From contig NZ_FXTN01000019.1 of assembly GCF_900182595.1 (NCBI RefSeq), positions 1 to 45,351 of the forward strand: a stretch of 45,351 bases of DNA, in the 5' to 3' direction. Below the pieces are notes generated by a model that searched no databases, had not been told where the DNA came from, and saw only the letters and a program-made list of their open reading frames with translations. This document shows, one piece after another, positions 8,792-18,136 of this stretch. A program made the position numbers and the translations under genes. This DNA is from Pedobacter westerhofensis. Its GTDB lineage: Bacteria > Bacteroidota > Bacteroidia > Sphingobacteriales > Sphingobacteriaceae. Positions within the stretch are counted from its first letter, which is position 1; the number at the start of each line of letters is the position of its first letter.

Positions 8792-8834
8792 CAAAGATAC
8801 TCAATTTGACAAAAAAATAAATTTTGTCAAATTG
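8792..8834 (-). promoter_or_regulatory. Promoter -7 box with a 13-bp perfect operator-like inverted repeat
   Basis: On the minus strand TATCTTTG (8799-8792) matches the Bacteroidota -7 box TAnnTTTG. Directly upstream is a perfect inverted repeat, CAATTTGACAAAA (8802-8814) and TTTTGTCAAATTG (8822-8834), with a 7-nt spacer. It would cover the -33 region. No canonical TTTG is found 19 bp upstream, which suggests a regulated promoter. Confidence 0.5.
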
Positions 8835-8861
8835 TTTTTTTGATAAAAATTAATTAATCAG

Positions 8862-8975
8862 TTACGGCAAATAGTTATCTAATAGATAAGCCATCTCTAA
8901 ATGTTCCGGTGCAGGTAATAATATTTGCAAAGAATGATCCAATATCTCAGTAGTTTTACGTATCGTAAAAATCGT
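8862..8975 (-). pseudogene. C-terminal remnant of an unknown protein
   Basis: A frame without start codon reads TIFTIRKTTEILDHSLQ then ILLPAPEHLEMAYLLDNYLP and stops at TAA. Composition is gene-like. No family recognised. It is probably left over from a rearrangement between the IS remnants and the esterase. Confidence 0.25.
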
Positions 8976-9131
8976 TCATCTTCAAATTTTAGGTGTTAGT
9001 TATTTTGCCTTAAATCAGTTTCACAATTTTATAAGGCATTTTTTTCTAGTTGGATTGGAGTCGGATATAAAGGAAAGTCAACGGACAGTCTTGATAAATG
9101 CAAAGACACCGAAAGCAACAATCCGCACGAT

Positions 9132-10574
9132 ATGTATAATAACATTAAATGTAGAGCAGGAACATCCCTGGCAATTTTTATATGGTTTGTTGTAACAAGC
9201 CTGGTCTGCTCCGCACAAGTGTCCTTAAACAAGCAAATAAAAAATATGCAATTAACATTCACGACATCTGTCGGTACAATTGAGGGATGGGAAGACGATC
9301 AGGTCATCAGGGCCACAGGAATTCCATATGCCTATTCCGAACGGTTTGGCTACCCCAAACCATTCCCGATTTTTAAGGAAGTGTTCCAGGCTACAAAGCA
9401 TGGTCCCGCACCCGTTCAAATGCCATCTGAAATGACGAACAAGGTATTAGGGTTTGATCTGTTGAAGGGATTAGATATAGCGGAGCAAAGCCAATACCTT
9501 TCAGTTACCATCCCAAAAAATATAACAGCAAACGACAAAGTTCCCGTAATGATATGGGTATATGGAGGGTCATATACGGGTGGCGCGGGAGATGCAGCAG
9601 CTTACGATCCTAAGTTTCTTGTCAGCGAACAGCACGTTATCGTGGTCAATATCAACTACCGTCTTGGCATACTCGGATTTTTAGGAGGGATCCCTGGCCG
9701 CCCTGCTAATCTTGGGCTGTTTGATATTATTGAGGCCCTAAAATGGGTAAAGAATAATATTTATGCCTTTGGAGGTGATCCGGGCAATATAACGGTCTTC
9801 GGCCAATCCGCAGGAGGGGATGCTGTTGCCCATCTAATGATTTCTGATGGTGTCGAAGGATTGTTTAAACGGGTGATCATTCAAAGTGCTCCATTGGCAT
9901 TGAGAAAAGGCAAACAAACCATGCTTGCTGAAATGAAAGAAATGAGCCTTGAATTAACAGCCCAAACTCCACTATGGGAGGTATTAGCATTCCAGTCAAA
10001 ATTGATTACAAAAATGAAAAAGTATGGCAAGGTTGGCGGCATGCCTTTTGGGGTTGAATATGGACAGGCTCCTTTACCTGCAGAAGCTGAAGCTTCAAAG
10101 GTATGGCAGGATAGGGCTGGCCATGTAGACGTACTTATAGGATATGCTGAAAATGAATTAGCACTTTTGACTCCATTTAATAAAACATTAACAGTGTTAC
10201 AACATATACCTCTCATCGGTAAACCGTTCTTAAGCTTTTTGATAGCAAAAAGCACCAGAAGCATCTATACAAGGCCTGCTACCGAATTGGCGGAGCTACT
10301 TGCCACGCAGGAAGGAGCATCGGTATACCAGTATAAGCTAACCTGGGGACACGAAAATGGTTATGGAGCCGTACACATTATCGATATACCCTTATTGTTC
10401 GGCGATCAGGAAGTGTGGAGCAGGTCAATGTTAACTAAGGGAATCTCCTGGTCAAAAGTATATGATGCCGGAAAGAAAATTCGAGCGGTCTGGGGAAAAT
10501 TTGCTCGTGACGGGATTTTGGACGAACGTCGGGAGCTTCCCGGAATATTGGAATATCACCGGGTCTCAAAATAG
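9132..10574 (+). CDS. Secreted type-B carboxylesterase
   Basis: A 480-residue alpha/beta-hydrolase of the COesterase family, which hydrolyses carboxylic esters. An N-terminal hydrophobic segment ending CSAQ (about residues 12-29) looks like a signal peptide, so it probably acts in the periplasm or outside. The oxyanion-hole region is VYGGSYTGG, the nucleophile elbow is GQSAGG (S226), the acidic residue is likely in IGYAENELAL, and the base is H415 in AVHIIDIPLLFG. Length is slightly short for the family. It stands alone between IS debris and a mosaic of fragments, yet is intact. Substrate is unknown. Confidence 0.88.
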   Translation: MYNNIKCRAGTSLAIFIWFVVTSLVCSAQVSLNKQIKNMQLTFTTSVGTIEGWEDDQVIRATGIPYAYSERFGYPKPFPIFKEVFQATKHGPAPVQMPSEMTNKVLGFDLLKGLDIAEQSQYLSVTIPKNITANDKVPVMIWVYGGSYTGGAGDAAAYDPKFLVSEQHVIVVNINYRLGILGFLGGIPGRPANLGLFDIIEALKWVKNNIYAFGGDPGNITVFGQSAGGDAVAHLMISDGVEGLFKRVIIQSAPLALRKGKQTMLAEMKEMSLELTAQTPLWEVLAFQSKLITKMKKYGKVGGMPFGVEYGQAPLPAEAEASKVWQDRAGHVDVLIGYAENELALLTPFNKTLTVLQHIPLIGKPFLSFLIAKSTRSIYTRPATELAELLATQEGASVYQYKLTWGHENGYGAVHIIDIPLLFGDQEVWSRSMLTKGISWSKVYDAGKKIRAVWGKFARDGILDERRELPGILEYHRVSK

Positions 10575-10628
10575 AAATCTCGACAACGTTGCAGATCGCG
10601 TTATTCTTAATACAAGTCTTATACCTTT

Positions 10629-10668
10629 ATGATCAGGTGGCCATTCGTGAAAACAGTCACCTGATCAT
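10629..10668. terminator. Hairpin after the esterase, likely bidirectional terminator
   Basis: Arms ATGATCAGGTG and CACCTGATCAT around an 18-nt loop, followed by a weak T stretch (TTTATT). It lies between the esterase and the minus-strand SDR fragment. Confidence 0.5.
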
Positions 10669-10884
10669 TTATTGGCTGATTGAAAATTATTACCAGGCAA
10701 CCGGAGCCATATCTTTAAAGAACTGCCCGTTGGCCCGTCATCCGGCAATGTAGCTGCCCATGCTATACCAGGGGTGTTTTCACTAATAGGCCGTGCGCCC
10801 ATCTCTACCATACCTGCACGAGTTGCTGTGAATCCCGGACAAATGGAATTTACAAGTATGTTATCGCTTTTAAATTCTTTCGCC
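10665..10884 (-). pseudogene. Short-chain dehydrogenase, C-terminal fragment
   Basis: Minus-strand residues AKEFKSDNILVNSICPGFTA and the following ATLPDDGPTG are typical of the C-terminal third of SDR oxidoreductases (the VNxxxPG segment). The Rossmann motif and catalytic YxxxK are gone: upstream of about 10884 the sequence changes to a plus-strand peptidase fragment. Confidence 0.7.
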
Positions 10885-10904
10885 GGAGCCTTACTGTCGG
10901 GCTT

Positions 10905-11250
10905 CGTTATATCGAACCAAACAGTAATTAAAAGCAAGGACGAGCGCAATAATTGGAAACGGGCATATGAGGAACGATATAAAAAATGGCGCAACCAGCC
11001 GCAGCCAACCATTACCACCGTTAGAACCAACATTGATTTGTACCCGGAAACCAACAGTTACACTGTGAGCGGTACTTATACGCTGATGAACAAAAGCAAC
11101 CAGCCTATGGATAGCTTGTTATCATATACCGATAAAGACCTGCAGTGGTAAGCGATCCAGATCAAAGACGCACGTCAATTATCAAGTGACGCAGCCTATA
11201 GTCATTCCTGGTACGTTTTAAAACGGTCCCTCAAACCGGGCGATTTCCGC
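10905..11250 (+). pseudogene. Fragment of an ABC-permease/M1-peptidase fusion protein, with in-frame TAA
   Basis: The plus-strand translation includes YEERYKKWRNQPQPTITTV, NIDLYPETNSYTVSGTY and LMNKSNQPMDS, the pattern at the junction of the membrane part and the M1 aminopeptidase-like domain of Bacteroidota ABC-2 permease/M1 proteins. TAA at 11149-11151 follows DKDLQW; the same frame goes on AIQIKDARQ to WYVLKRSLKPGDF, which still fits the family. Both ends of the gene are missing. Confidence 0.6.
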
Positions 11251-12654
11251 ATAGTACAGGAAATCGTCAATATGCTTTTTCATGAGCATGATTTGCTGAT
11301 AGCCCAGGATGATTACCTTGCAGAAGGATTATCGGTAGCAACCATCGAGCAGTTACGGATGAATGCGCTTATCCAAGTTCCGCCTGATCTCGCCACCTCA
11401 TATAAGGCAACTATAGAGGAATCATTCTCTAAGGATCACAGAAGTCGCCATTTCGTATTCCGCAACTTCATTTATCCCTCAGCAGCATCCTCTGCCAATT
11501 ATTTCGGTGCCGATTATCTCCATGGCTTATTGATGCAGCAGCCAACAGCGGTAGACCGCGATAAGATATGGCTCGGGATGGATCGCCATGATATTCATGA
11601 ACTCGAAAAAGACGGAAACAAAACGTATTACCGGTATGATCTGCGACGGGTGATCGACCCGCACGGCGAAGGCCAGCTTTACCTGCATGAACTTTCGCTG
11701 CACAATGAATACCCGCTGGTTTTCGTGTGGGCGCTTGGTACGCTGGACCAGTCTTTTCGTGAAGGGCTGCGCACATCATTAACTGGTTGGGCGATCAAGC
11801 AACCCCACGAGTTTAAATTATTGCTGGACAAATTATTCCCCTGCAATGATCCGCAAATACAGGAAGATCTGGCAGCGGTCACTTTAGGGGTCGCCTCCAG
11901 GTTAAAGGACAAAGCTGCTTTGTAGGAACTGGCGGAATGGGCACTGGCCAATGTTTTTGCGCAACTGGGTGACCATCCCGATATAATTGTCAGGACCGGC
12001 TTCCGGTCAGTAATTGAAAAGGCGTTTTATTTAGGAGGGATCAGTGAGGATCAGGCTATGCTGGCCAGGCCTCGTCAGGTCGATACTTTGAAATTCATTT
12101 CTGTCGATATTGATGCCCTTAATAAGGGCGGGGAGGAAATTTATCCAATTGTTCATGACTTGGCCTGGTACATGATCAAGCGATCATTTGACGACTTCTT
12201 GGAGTACCAATCGCTGGATAAGGGTGAGGAGCCGGAGGATAAAGGCGAAGAGTTCCTGAAAGCTTATATGGACCATTTGGGGTTGAACCATCTTTCTGTA
12301 TATGCATGGGCTATCTCTTCCGCTATTACTTATATGAAATCATTAGGCTTTAACCGTAAAGATAACGGTAATGGTTACACGGATGCCAGTCATGGTTCAA
12401 AGAGTAAACTGTTTACCCAGGAGGAAAAATATACCTGGCTGGCGGTGCATTATATTCAGGGTTATTTATCCGACTATCTTCCTCTTAAAGATTCTGAGGA
12501 GTTTGTGCTGGATTATATGCAGATCATTAATGTAGATAATCCCGCTGAACAATTGGCGATAACTGTCCATGAAGAAATGCTGGATATTGAAGATAACTGG
12601 ATTGTTAAAGAACTGCTTGCCCCTGAGATGGAGGAAAGCCGTGTAGCTAAAGAT
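11251..12654 (+). pseudogene. Fragment of a large helical protein with an in-frame TAG
   Basis: About 465 codons in one frame, interrupted only by TAG at 11923-11925 (KDKAAL, stop, ELAEWALANVF). It is alpha-helical, with a HEAT-like segment (about 11790-12040) and a later KYTWLAVHYIQGYLSDYLPL segment. I do not recognise a defined family; it resembles the repeat-rich C-terminal parts of large STAND-type NTPases only in general character. It has no start of its own and is joined in frame to the peptidase fragment before it and a CMD fragment after it. Confidence 0.5.
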
Positions 12655-12660
12655 GAGCGC

Positions 12661-12927
12661 AGCAAATACGAACGCGGCAAGGCGGTACTGGAAGAACTGA
12701 CAGGCGTATCGGAAAACGAACCGAAAACGGGCTATGCGGCATTTGCACCGCAAATTGAAATCTTTCTCAAAGAGCATCTTTTTGTAAATATTTTTGAGCG
12801 GGATATATTGACCTATAAGGAAAGAGAGCTGGCTACCATCTCAGTGCTTGCCGCTACCCGAATCAGTTCCGGTAGAGAACCTCGAACTAGGGCAGCCATT
12901 AAGTCACATAAAAGCTGCTTAAATTAG
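12661..12927 (+). pseudogene. Carboxymuconolactone decarboxylase-like fragment
   Basis: SKYERGKAVLEELTG followed by FAPQIEIFLKEHLFVNIFER and DILTYKERELATISVLAA is the N-terminal half of a CMD/AhpD-like protein, a family linked to peroxide or alkyl-hydroperoxide metabolism. The catalytic Cys-x-x-Cys part is absent. Near 12875 another frame (ending HIKAA) fits the family better, so a small indel has shifted the end. Confidence 0.6.
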
Positions 12928-13742
12928 TTTTCGTTTGCAATAAATATTTCTTTCGGCGCATAACCGAACTGTTTCTTGAAAGCATATGAAAAATGCGACA
13001 GATTCTCAAAGCCTACCTCCCTATATACCTCAACTGATTTTTGTTTACTTTCCGAAAGCAAATAATGGGCTAGTTTCAGACGCTTTTTTGTTAGCCAACG
13101 CTGTGGTGTAGCTCCGTAAATATTAATGAAATCACGTTTGAAAGTGGTCAGGCTTCTCCCCGTTAGATAGCTAAATCTTTCCAAAGGCATATTGAACATA
13201 TAATTTTGTTCCATAAACTCTTCCAAATCAATTTTGCCAGGTTCTGAAAAATCCGCTAAAAAACTATCAACACGCTTATCAAGAGACCTTAAAATAGTAA
13301 GTGCCTCTTCAATCTTTAAAGTTACAAGCTTCTCCGGCAATTCATCCTGCAGTTCAAAATAAGGTAATAACGATGCGAGGTAACTTTCTATAAGCGGATG
13401 CTTCTCATAAGATTTAACAGCGGGTGAGCGTTCTATATTTTCGTGGACGCTGTTACGTGAATAGTAGTCCTTTAACCGTTCGCCCTTCAATATAATTAAA
13501 ACACACTTGTAAACCATGTTATCTTTAGGTTATTGAATGACGGTCCAAAGCTGCCGGCGGGGAAAGAGCAGCGTGTCCCCGGGGCCAAATACGTTGCTGA
13601 CATCAGCTCCTACGACTTTTACCTCGCCAGAAATAATCCTGACAAAACAATGGTCATCGAGCCGCACTTCATTCCGTAAATACTTTTCCGATGAACAGCT
13701 CAAAACGATTTCGGACGAAGGGTTACCTAATCTTTTTTCCAT
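12924..13742 (-). pseudogene. AraC-family regulator with one in-frame TAA (copy 1)
   Basis: From ATG 13742 a cupin-like N-terminus (IISGEVKVVGADV, FGPGDTLLFPRRQLW) reaches VIQ and TAA (13530-13532). The same frame resumes PKDNMVYKCVLIILKGERL and runs to 12924, ending in two HTH helices (LERFSYLTGRSLTTFKRDF; SVEVYREVGFENLSHFSYAF). Total 272 codons. The intact paralogue at 18137 shows that these two parts are one gene. It lies 60 bp downstream of a broken SDR gene on the same strand, which it may once have regulated. Confidence 0.8.
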
Positions 13743-13802
13743 CTTTTAAAGGTACGAAAATGAGTACGGAGTGAATGACTACTGTTAAGCACTACCGAAG
13801 TC

Positions 13803-14674
13803 TTAATTTTTAACTGTCGTGAGGTAAGTCATTTGAAAAGCTTCGTACATGCTTTCGTTAGCTTTTGCCAATTGTTGGTTCAAGGGCGCTACAAGACCTC
13901 CCATGAACATCACGTCTACTTCGGTACGGCCTTTTGCCATGCGGCATTTTTATAAGCTCAAGAATAGCTTTGGCAACTAAAACTGGCGAGTGTTCCGGAT
14001 TAGATTTGAAAACCCCGTCTATAGATGCCAATAATTCACCTGGCAGATCTTTTACTGCTCCATAGTCTGCCGCTCGTTCGATCTCGCTAGGTTGGAGCAA
14101 AGAATTGATAAATTCATTTGGAAATGCACCCGGTTCCACAATACAGCTTTCAATTCCCAGATTGGAAACTTCCATCCGATAGCTTTCGGCTAAAGCTTCA
14201 GCCGCCCATTTTGATGGGCTGTAAGGTCCCTGAAAAGGTACTGACAGCCTTGCGCTCAGACTTGATATCAACATAAGAAGTCCATACTGCTGTTTTTTCA
14301 TATAGGGTAATACGGCTCGTGTCATTCGCTGTACACCAAAAACATTAACATCAAATACTTTCTCCAGTCCTCGGCAGTAAATCCTTCCTGAATTCCTCCT
14401 GCCCCTAAACCCGCATTATTAATAAGCATATCTATGCTCCCCATTTCCACTGCGGCTCTGCTTACACCGTCCACCACGCTGTCGTCGCTTGTCACATCTA
14501 TTTCTACAATAAATGCACCCTTACCTTTTAAAGCTTCCGCAGCTTGTTTGTTTCTACCTTCTGTATCTCGCGTGGCACCCGTCACTGTATACCCTCTTTG
14601 AGTAAAGCTTCTATAGTAACTGTGCCGAAACCCCCAGCGGCACCTGTAATGAGGATATTCTTTAACTTTTCCAT
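13803..14674 (-). pseudogene. SDR oxidoreductase with three frameshifts
   Basis: From ATG 14674 the frames read MEKLKNILITGAAGGFG (Rossmann glycine motif), shift near 14590 to VTGATRDTEG...LINNAGLGAGG, shift near 14356 to VQRMTRAVLPY...YSPSKWAAEALAES (catalytic Y-x3-K), and shift near 13928 to RTEVDVMFMGGLVAPLN, ending TTVKN at 13803. Joined, they make a complete classical NAD(P)-dependent short-chain dehydrogenase of about 290 residues. At least three single-base changes inactivate it. A promoter-like TACTTTTG lies on the minus strand about 25 bp before the ATG. Confidence 0.8.
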
Positions 14675-15047
14675 TTATTCTGTGTTTTAAAATCTTTGAT
14701 ACAAAAGTAGCTTACATTTTATTGTTAAACTTTGTTCAAAAATCCTAATTTACTTTGTTTAGACGTTTTATTTACACGTAAATTATTCCTTAGGCAAAAG
14801 ATGATATCGGGAACCATTGAACAGGGCTCTTTGATGATTAGAAATATAAACCAACAGTTTAACCCGTTGGTACTCGAACCGAAATGTGGCTAATAACCAT
14901 AATCAAGCATGGTATATTTAGTTGTCAATAAAATCCTTGAACTGAAAAGGCCTTCAAAATCAATAGCTTTGAAGGCGTCCTATTTTTATGTGACCACGAA
15001 AAGACCCGACCCAATTCATTTATTGACTGCCTGTTAAAGCGAAGCAC
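14675..15047. other. Intergenic, no gene; one terminator-like hairpin
   Basis: AT-rich DNA without a believable frame. The first part carries the SDR promoter region. Near the end is the hairpin listed at 14950-14976. Confidence 0.5.
14950..14976. terminator. Terminator-like hairpin
   Basis: Arms GCCTTCAAA and TTTGAAGGC, loop 9 nt, followed by GTCCTATTTTTA. No gene directly precedes it on the plus strand, so it may be left from a lost gene. Confidence 0.4.
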
Positions 15048-15233
15048 TTATATCCAAATTTGGGCTTCATGTAAACTTGAATGGTTACCGTCAGGGTCTA
15101 TTACAACTGCAAACTTACCCCACGGAGTCTGATTTGTGGTACCGACCGCCACACCTTTTGCAGTTAGTCCCTCAATACATTTGGTCAAATTGTCTGTCTT
15201 GGTAGCCAATCCGTTAATACAGCCAGCGAGCAT
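15048..15233 (-). pseudogene. Glyoxalase/VOC-family C-terminal fragment
   Basis: About 40 residues, LTAKGVAVGTTNQTPWGKF then AVVIDPDGNHSSLHEAQIW, match the C-terminal beta-alpha unit of glyoxalase/bleomycin-resistance (VOC) proteins, including the DPDGN turn. The N-terminal half is missing or unrecognisable. Confidence 0.6.
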
Positions 15234-15294
15234 GGGCTAATGACTGAACGGGATATACATAAAAGATTTATCGGCGTCAATGGAACACAGGCTG

Positions 15295-16095
15295 TCAGCG
15301 CTTTTGAAGAGCTAGATAGGTTTGGGTGATCTCTTTTCTAAATTCCTCTGCACCTATTTCCAGACGTCTTGCATACGTTGCTTTTGCACTTTCACCGGCA
15401 AGGTAGCGCAGCTGATCCTTGTCATCGGTTGCAGCTTCGCAGATAATTTCCGCAACCTGCTCTGCCGTATTGGTAAATTTAAATCCCCCTAACATTTTTT
15501 GCATTGCATCGTCATACACCGGATGAGATACCAGATCAGATGAACGGGTAAGGAAATCGGACTGGGTCCCGCTTGGTGATATTGTTTTAACGCCAATATT
15601 AAAAGGTGCCAGTTCGATGGATAAACTTTCGCTCCAGCCTTCCAATGCCCATTTCGTAGCATGGTATACATGGCTGAAAGGGTATGCTACCAATCCTGCT
15701 ATGGAGGTAATGTTGATGAATAAACCATTTTTCTTTTCTCTGAAATACGGAATAAATGCTTGCGTAACACGCATTGTTCCCAAAAGATTGGTGTTGATCT
15801 GACGCGTAATCTGTTCGTCGCGGAATGCCTCCATGGCACCAAACAATGCATATCCCGCATTGTTCAACACGATATCTATTTTATCTAATAAAATCGCTTC
15901 CTCAACGGTTGACTTTATCTGCTTAACATCCGTAACGTCCAACGGGAGGATCGTTACATTCTTAAGCTGCGACAGCTCTGTTTCCTTTTCCGGGCTGCGC
16001 ATCGTGGCAATTACCTTCCAACCGTGTGAATGAAACAATTTTACGGCAGCTTTTCCTATACCTGATGAAGCGCCTGTAACGAAGATGGTTTTCAT
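15295..16095 (-). CDS. SDR-family NAD(P)-dependent oxidoreductase (module 1)
   Basis: A complete 266-residue classical SDR. It has TGASSGIGK (cofactor loop, residues about 8-16), LNNAGYALFG (NNAG), a serine in INITSIAG, and Y-x3-K in YHATKWALEGWSE. The reading frame extends to 16122, but ATG 16095 giving MKTIFVTGASSG is the natural start. It is divergent from the hxlR gene at 16176, with an 80-bp shared regulatory region carrying an operator also found at 28255 and a -7 box TATGTTTG 11 nt from it. HxlR-controlled SDRs often respond to electrophiles or quinones; the substrate here is unknown. Confidence 0.9.
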   Translation of the reverse strand: MKTIFVTGASSGIGKAAVKLFHSHGWKVIATMRSPEKETELSQLKNVTILPLDVTDVKQIKSTVEEAILLDKIDIVLNNAGYALFGAMEAFRDEQITRQINTNLLGTMRVTQAFIPYFREKKNGLFINITSIAGLVAYPFSHVYHATKWALEGWSESLSIELAPFNIGVKTISPSGTQSDFLTRSSDLVSHPVYDDAMQKMLGGFKFTNTAEQVAEIICEAATDDKDQLRYLAGESAKATYARRLEIGAEEFRKEITQTYLALQKR

Positions 16096-16138
16096 AAAAA
16101 ATATTTTAGTAATAAACCACAAACATAGCCCTTAAAAA

Positions 16139-16171
16139 GTATACATTTGATACCGATATACAAAAGGATAC
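16139..16171 (+). promoter_or_regulatory. Shared hxlR/SDR operator, module 1
   Basis: Core GTATACATTTGATACC (16139-16154) followed by a second GATATACAAAAGGATAC block. The core is identical to the operator of module 2 (28255-28270, opposite orientation). TACATTTG inside the core fits the Bacteroidota -7 box for hxlR, and the SDR -7 box TATGTTTG begins 11 nt from the other edge. Confidence 0.65.
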
Positions 16172-16175
16172 CTAA

Positions 16176-16529
16176 ATGAGCGACAACGAAAAGCGGTTCA
16201 GGGAAAAAATTAAAGCGGTACAGGACACGCTATTTGTGCTTGGCGGTAAATGGAAATTGCCTATTATCCTTTCTATCTACGAAGGGAACAAACGGTTTAA
16301 TGATATCGCTACGTCTATTCCGAACATAACCAATCGGGTACTATCCAAAGAACTGAAGCACCTGGAAGAAAATTTGCTCATTAACAGAACAATAGTGAGT
16401 GATTATCCGATTAAGATCGAATATGATGTAACGGATTATTGCTATAGCATTGGCCTGGTTGTGAAACCAATGGAAGAGTGGGGAAAAAATCATAGGAAGA
16501 AATTGGTAAGCAGATCGAGAGCTGTATAA
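16176..16529 (+). CDS. HxlR-family winged-helix regulator (module 1)
   Basis: 117 residues. The body AVQDTLFVLGGKWKLPIILS, FNDIATSIPNITNRVLSKEL and KHLEENLLINRT is the HxlR winged helix-turn-helix; a C-terminal PMEEWGKNHRKK follows. Family members sense electrophiles or oxidants and repress or activate a neighbouring redox gene. It is divergent from the SDR at 16095 and close in sequence to the regulator at 28227. No conserved cysteine stands out near the N-terminus, so a thiol sensor is not obvious. Confidence 0.9.
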   Translation: MSDNEKRFREKIKAVQDTLFVLGGKWKLPIILSIYEGNKRFNDIATSIPNITNRVLSKELKHLEENLLINRTIVSDYPIKIEYDVTDYCYSIGLVVKPMEEWGKNHRKKLVSRSRAV

Positions 16530-16730
16530 CATAGATTACCAAAATGCTGATCTGTAAATGGTCAGGTTATCTTCTGATCTCGTCGCCTGAGGAAGCCTAA
16601 TTTAGAACCTACAGGCCTTGCTCTCAACCAACCCAACTATTTTGGACCTCTCAGCAAAACAAAATTGGACTTTACAACAAAACGGGCAGATTATTTTGTG
16701 GCGACCTTTGTGGGATAAATAATTACAAAA

Positions 16731-17798
16731 ATGACAAATACAGATAAATTGGTTTTAGTGACGGGAGGCTCGGGCTTCGTGGGCGGACATTGCATTGCCC
16801 GGCTTTTGCAGAAAGGGTATAATGTCAGAACGACATTGCGTTCGCTAGAAGGCAAAGGCAAAATAACAGCTGCATTAACTGCGAACGGCATCACATCGTT
16901 TGACAATCTTTCTTTCATGGAGGCAGAACTGACAAAAGATGATAATTGGGAGGAGGTAATGAAAGGTTGCAACTATGTTTTGAGTGTGGCCTCACCCGTG
17001 TTTTTTGACATGCCAAAAGATGAAAATGAGGCCATACGGCCGGCATTGGAAGGCATAACCAGAATCCTGAAGTTTGCCCGCAATGCAGGTGTAAAACGTG
17101 TGGTAATGACCTCAAACTTTGGTGCAGTTGGCTTTAGTCAAACAGATAAGGGCAGAGAGACCACCGAAGCCGATTGGACCGACCCCGATCTGAAAGGCCT
17201 GTCGATTTATGAAAAATCAAAATTACTGGCAGAACGTGCCGCATGGGAATTCATCACAAGAGAAGGTGGCAGCCTGGAATTTACAACCATAAATCCTGTT
17301 GCAATCTTTGGCCCCCCTTTAAATGAACATGTCTCAGGCAGCTTTGATATCTTAAAACATATGCTTGATGGAACCTGGAAGGTAGTGCCGCCCATTCCGT
17401 TAAATATCGTGGACGTGCGCGACGTAGCGGATCTGCACATTCGCGCCATGGAAAATCCAGGGGCAAACGGCCAAAGATTTATAGCCTCGGCAGACGGACA
17501 AATTTCTATGCCCGAGATTGCAGCATTCTTAAAAAAGACGCGGCCGGAAGCAGCGGAAAAAGTTTCTGCCAAAACAGTCCCGACTTTTGTGATAAAACTG
17601 AGCGCGCTGTTTAATGCACAGGCAAAGCAAGGGGCCATGTTCATCAATATGAACCGCAAGGTAAGCAATGCCAAAGCAAAAAACATTTTGGGCTGGGAAC
17701 CTATTGCTTCGCAGGAAGAAACCATCCTGGCGTCGGTAGATTCAATGATAAAATTCAACTTAATCAACAAAAATAATAATGCTGATAAAAATAATTAG
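16731..17798 (+). CDS. NAD-dependent epimerase/dihydroflavonol-reductase-like protein
   Basis: 355 residues of the extended SDR class (aldehyde reductase/DFR-like). It has VTGGSGFVGGHC (TGxxGxxG, residues about 10-21), a TSNFGAVG segment, Y-x3-K in IYEKSKLLAE, and TTINPVAIFGPP. It probably reduces a ketone or aldehyde with NAD(P)H in the cytoplasm. First gene of a tight three-gene unit: its end overlaps the membrane protein gene by 20 bp, followed after one base by an AraC regulator. Confidence 0.88.
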   Translation: MTNTDKLVLVTGGSGFVGGHCIARLLQKGYNVRTTLRSLEGKGKITAALTANGITSFDNLSFMEAELTKDDNWEEVMKGCNYVLSVASPVFFDMPKDENEAIRPALEGITRILKFARNAGVKRVVMTSNFGAVGFSQTDKGRETTEADWTDPDLKGLSIYEKSKLLAERAAWEFITREGGSLEFTTINPVAIFGPPLNEHVSGSFDILKHMLDGTWKVVPPIPLNIVDVRDVADLHIRAMENPGANGQRFIASADGQISMPEIAAFLKKTRPEAAEKVSAKTVPTFVIKLSALFNAQAKQGAMFINMNRKVSNAKAKNILGWEPIASQEETILASVDSMIKFNLINKNNNADKNN

Positions 17799-18135
17799 TG
17801 CCTTACTCATTTTGGTAACCGCTTACTTTGGCCTGAGCCACGGTTCACGGACTTTTAGCAAGCCTTCCGCGGAATATTTACAGATGATGGCCTTGCTTGG
17901 AATTACCGACACCGTTCGTGTGATCTTTGGGATCTGCCCTATACTTTCAGTAATTTTGATCTTGTTTCCACAAACTTTTTTTGCAGGAAATGTGTTAAGG
18001 GCAGTACTGCTGTTATTAATGATGACCTTAGCTTTAAAGGCCGGGAACTATAAATTTGCACTGATCGAGATTCCTTTCCTTGCAATGCCCTTGCTGCTGA
18101 TTTATTTAGGCCATCCACTCAAAAACGGCTATTGA
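17779..18135 (+). CDS. Small four-helix membrane protein, DoxX-like
   Basis: 118 residues with four hydrophobic segments (about 3-20, 40-65, 70-90 and 95-112) and a short polar end. The pattern recalls DoxX/DUF4267-like inner-membrane proteins, but no signature is decisive. It overlaps the epimerase gene by 20 bp, so translation is probably coupled and the two may share a pathway. Confidence 0.6.
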   Translation: MLIKIISALLILVTAYFGLSHGSRTFSKPSAEYLQMMALLGITDTVRVIFGICPILSVILILFPQTFFAGNVLRAVLLLLMMTLALKAGNYKFALIEIPFLAMPLLLIYLGHPLKNGY

Positions 18136-18136
18136 T

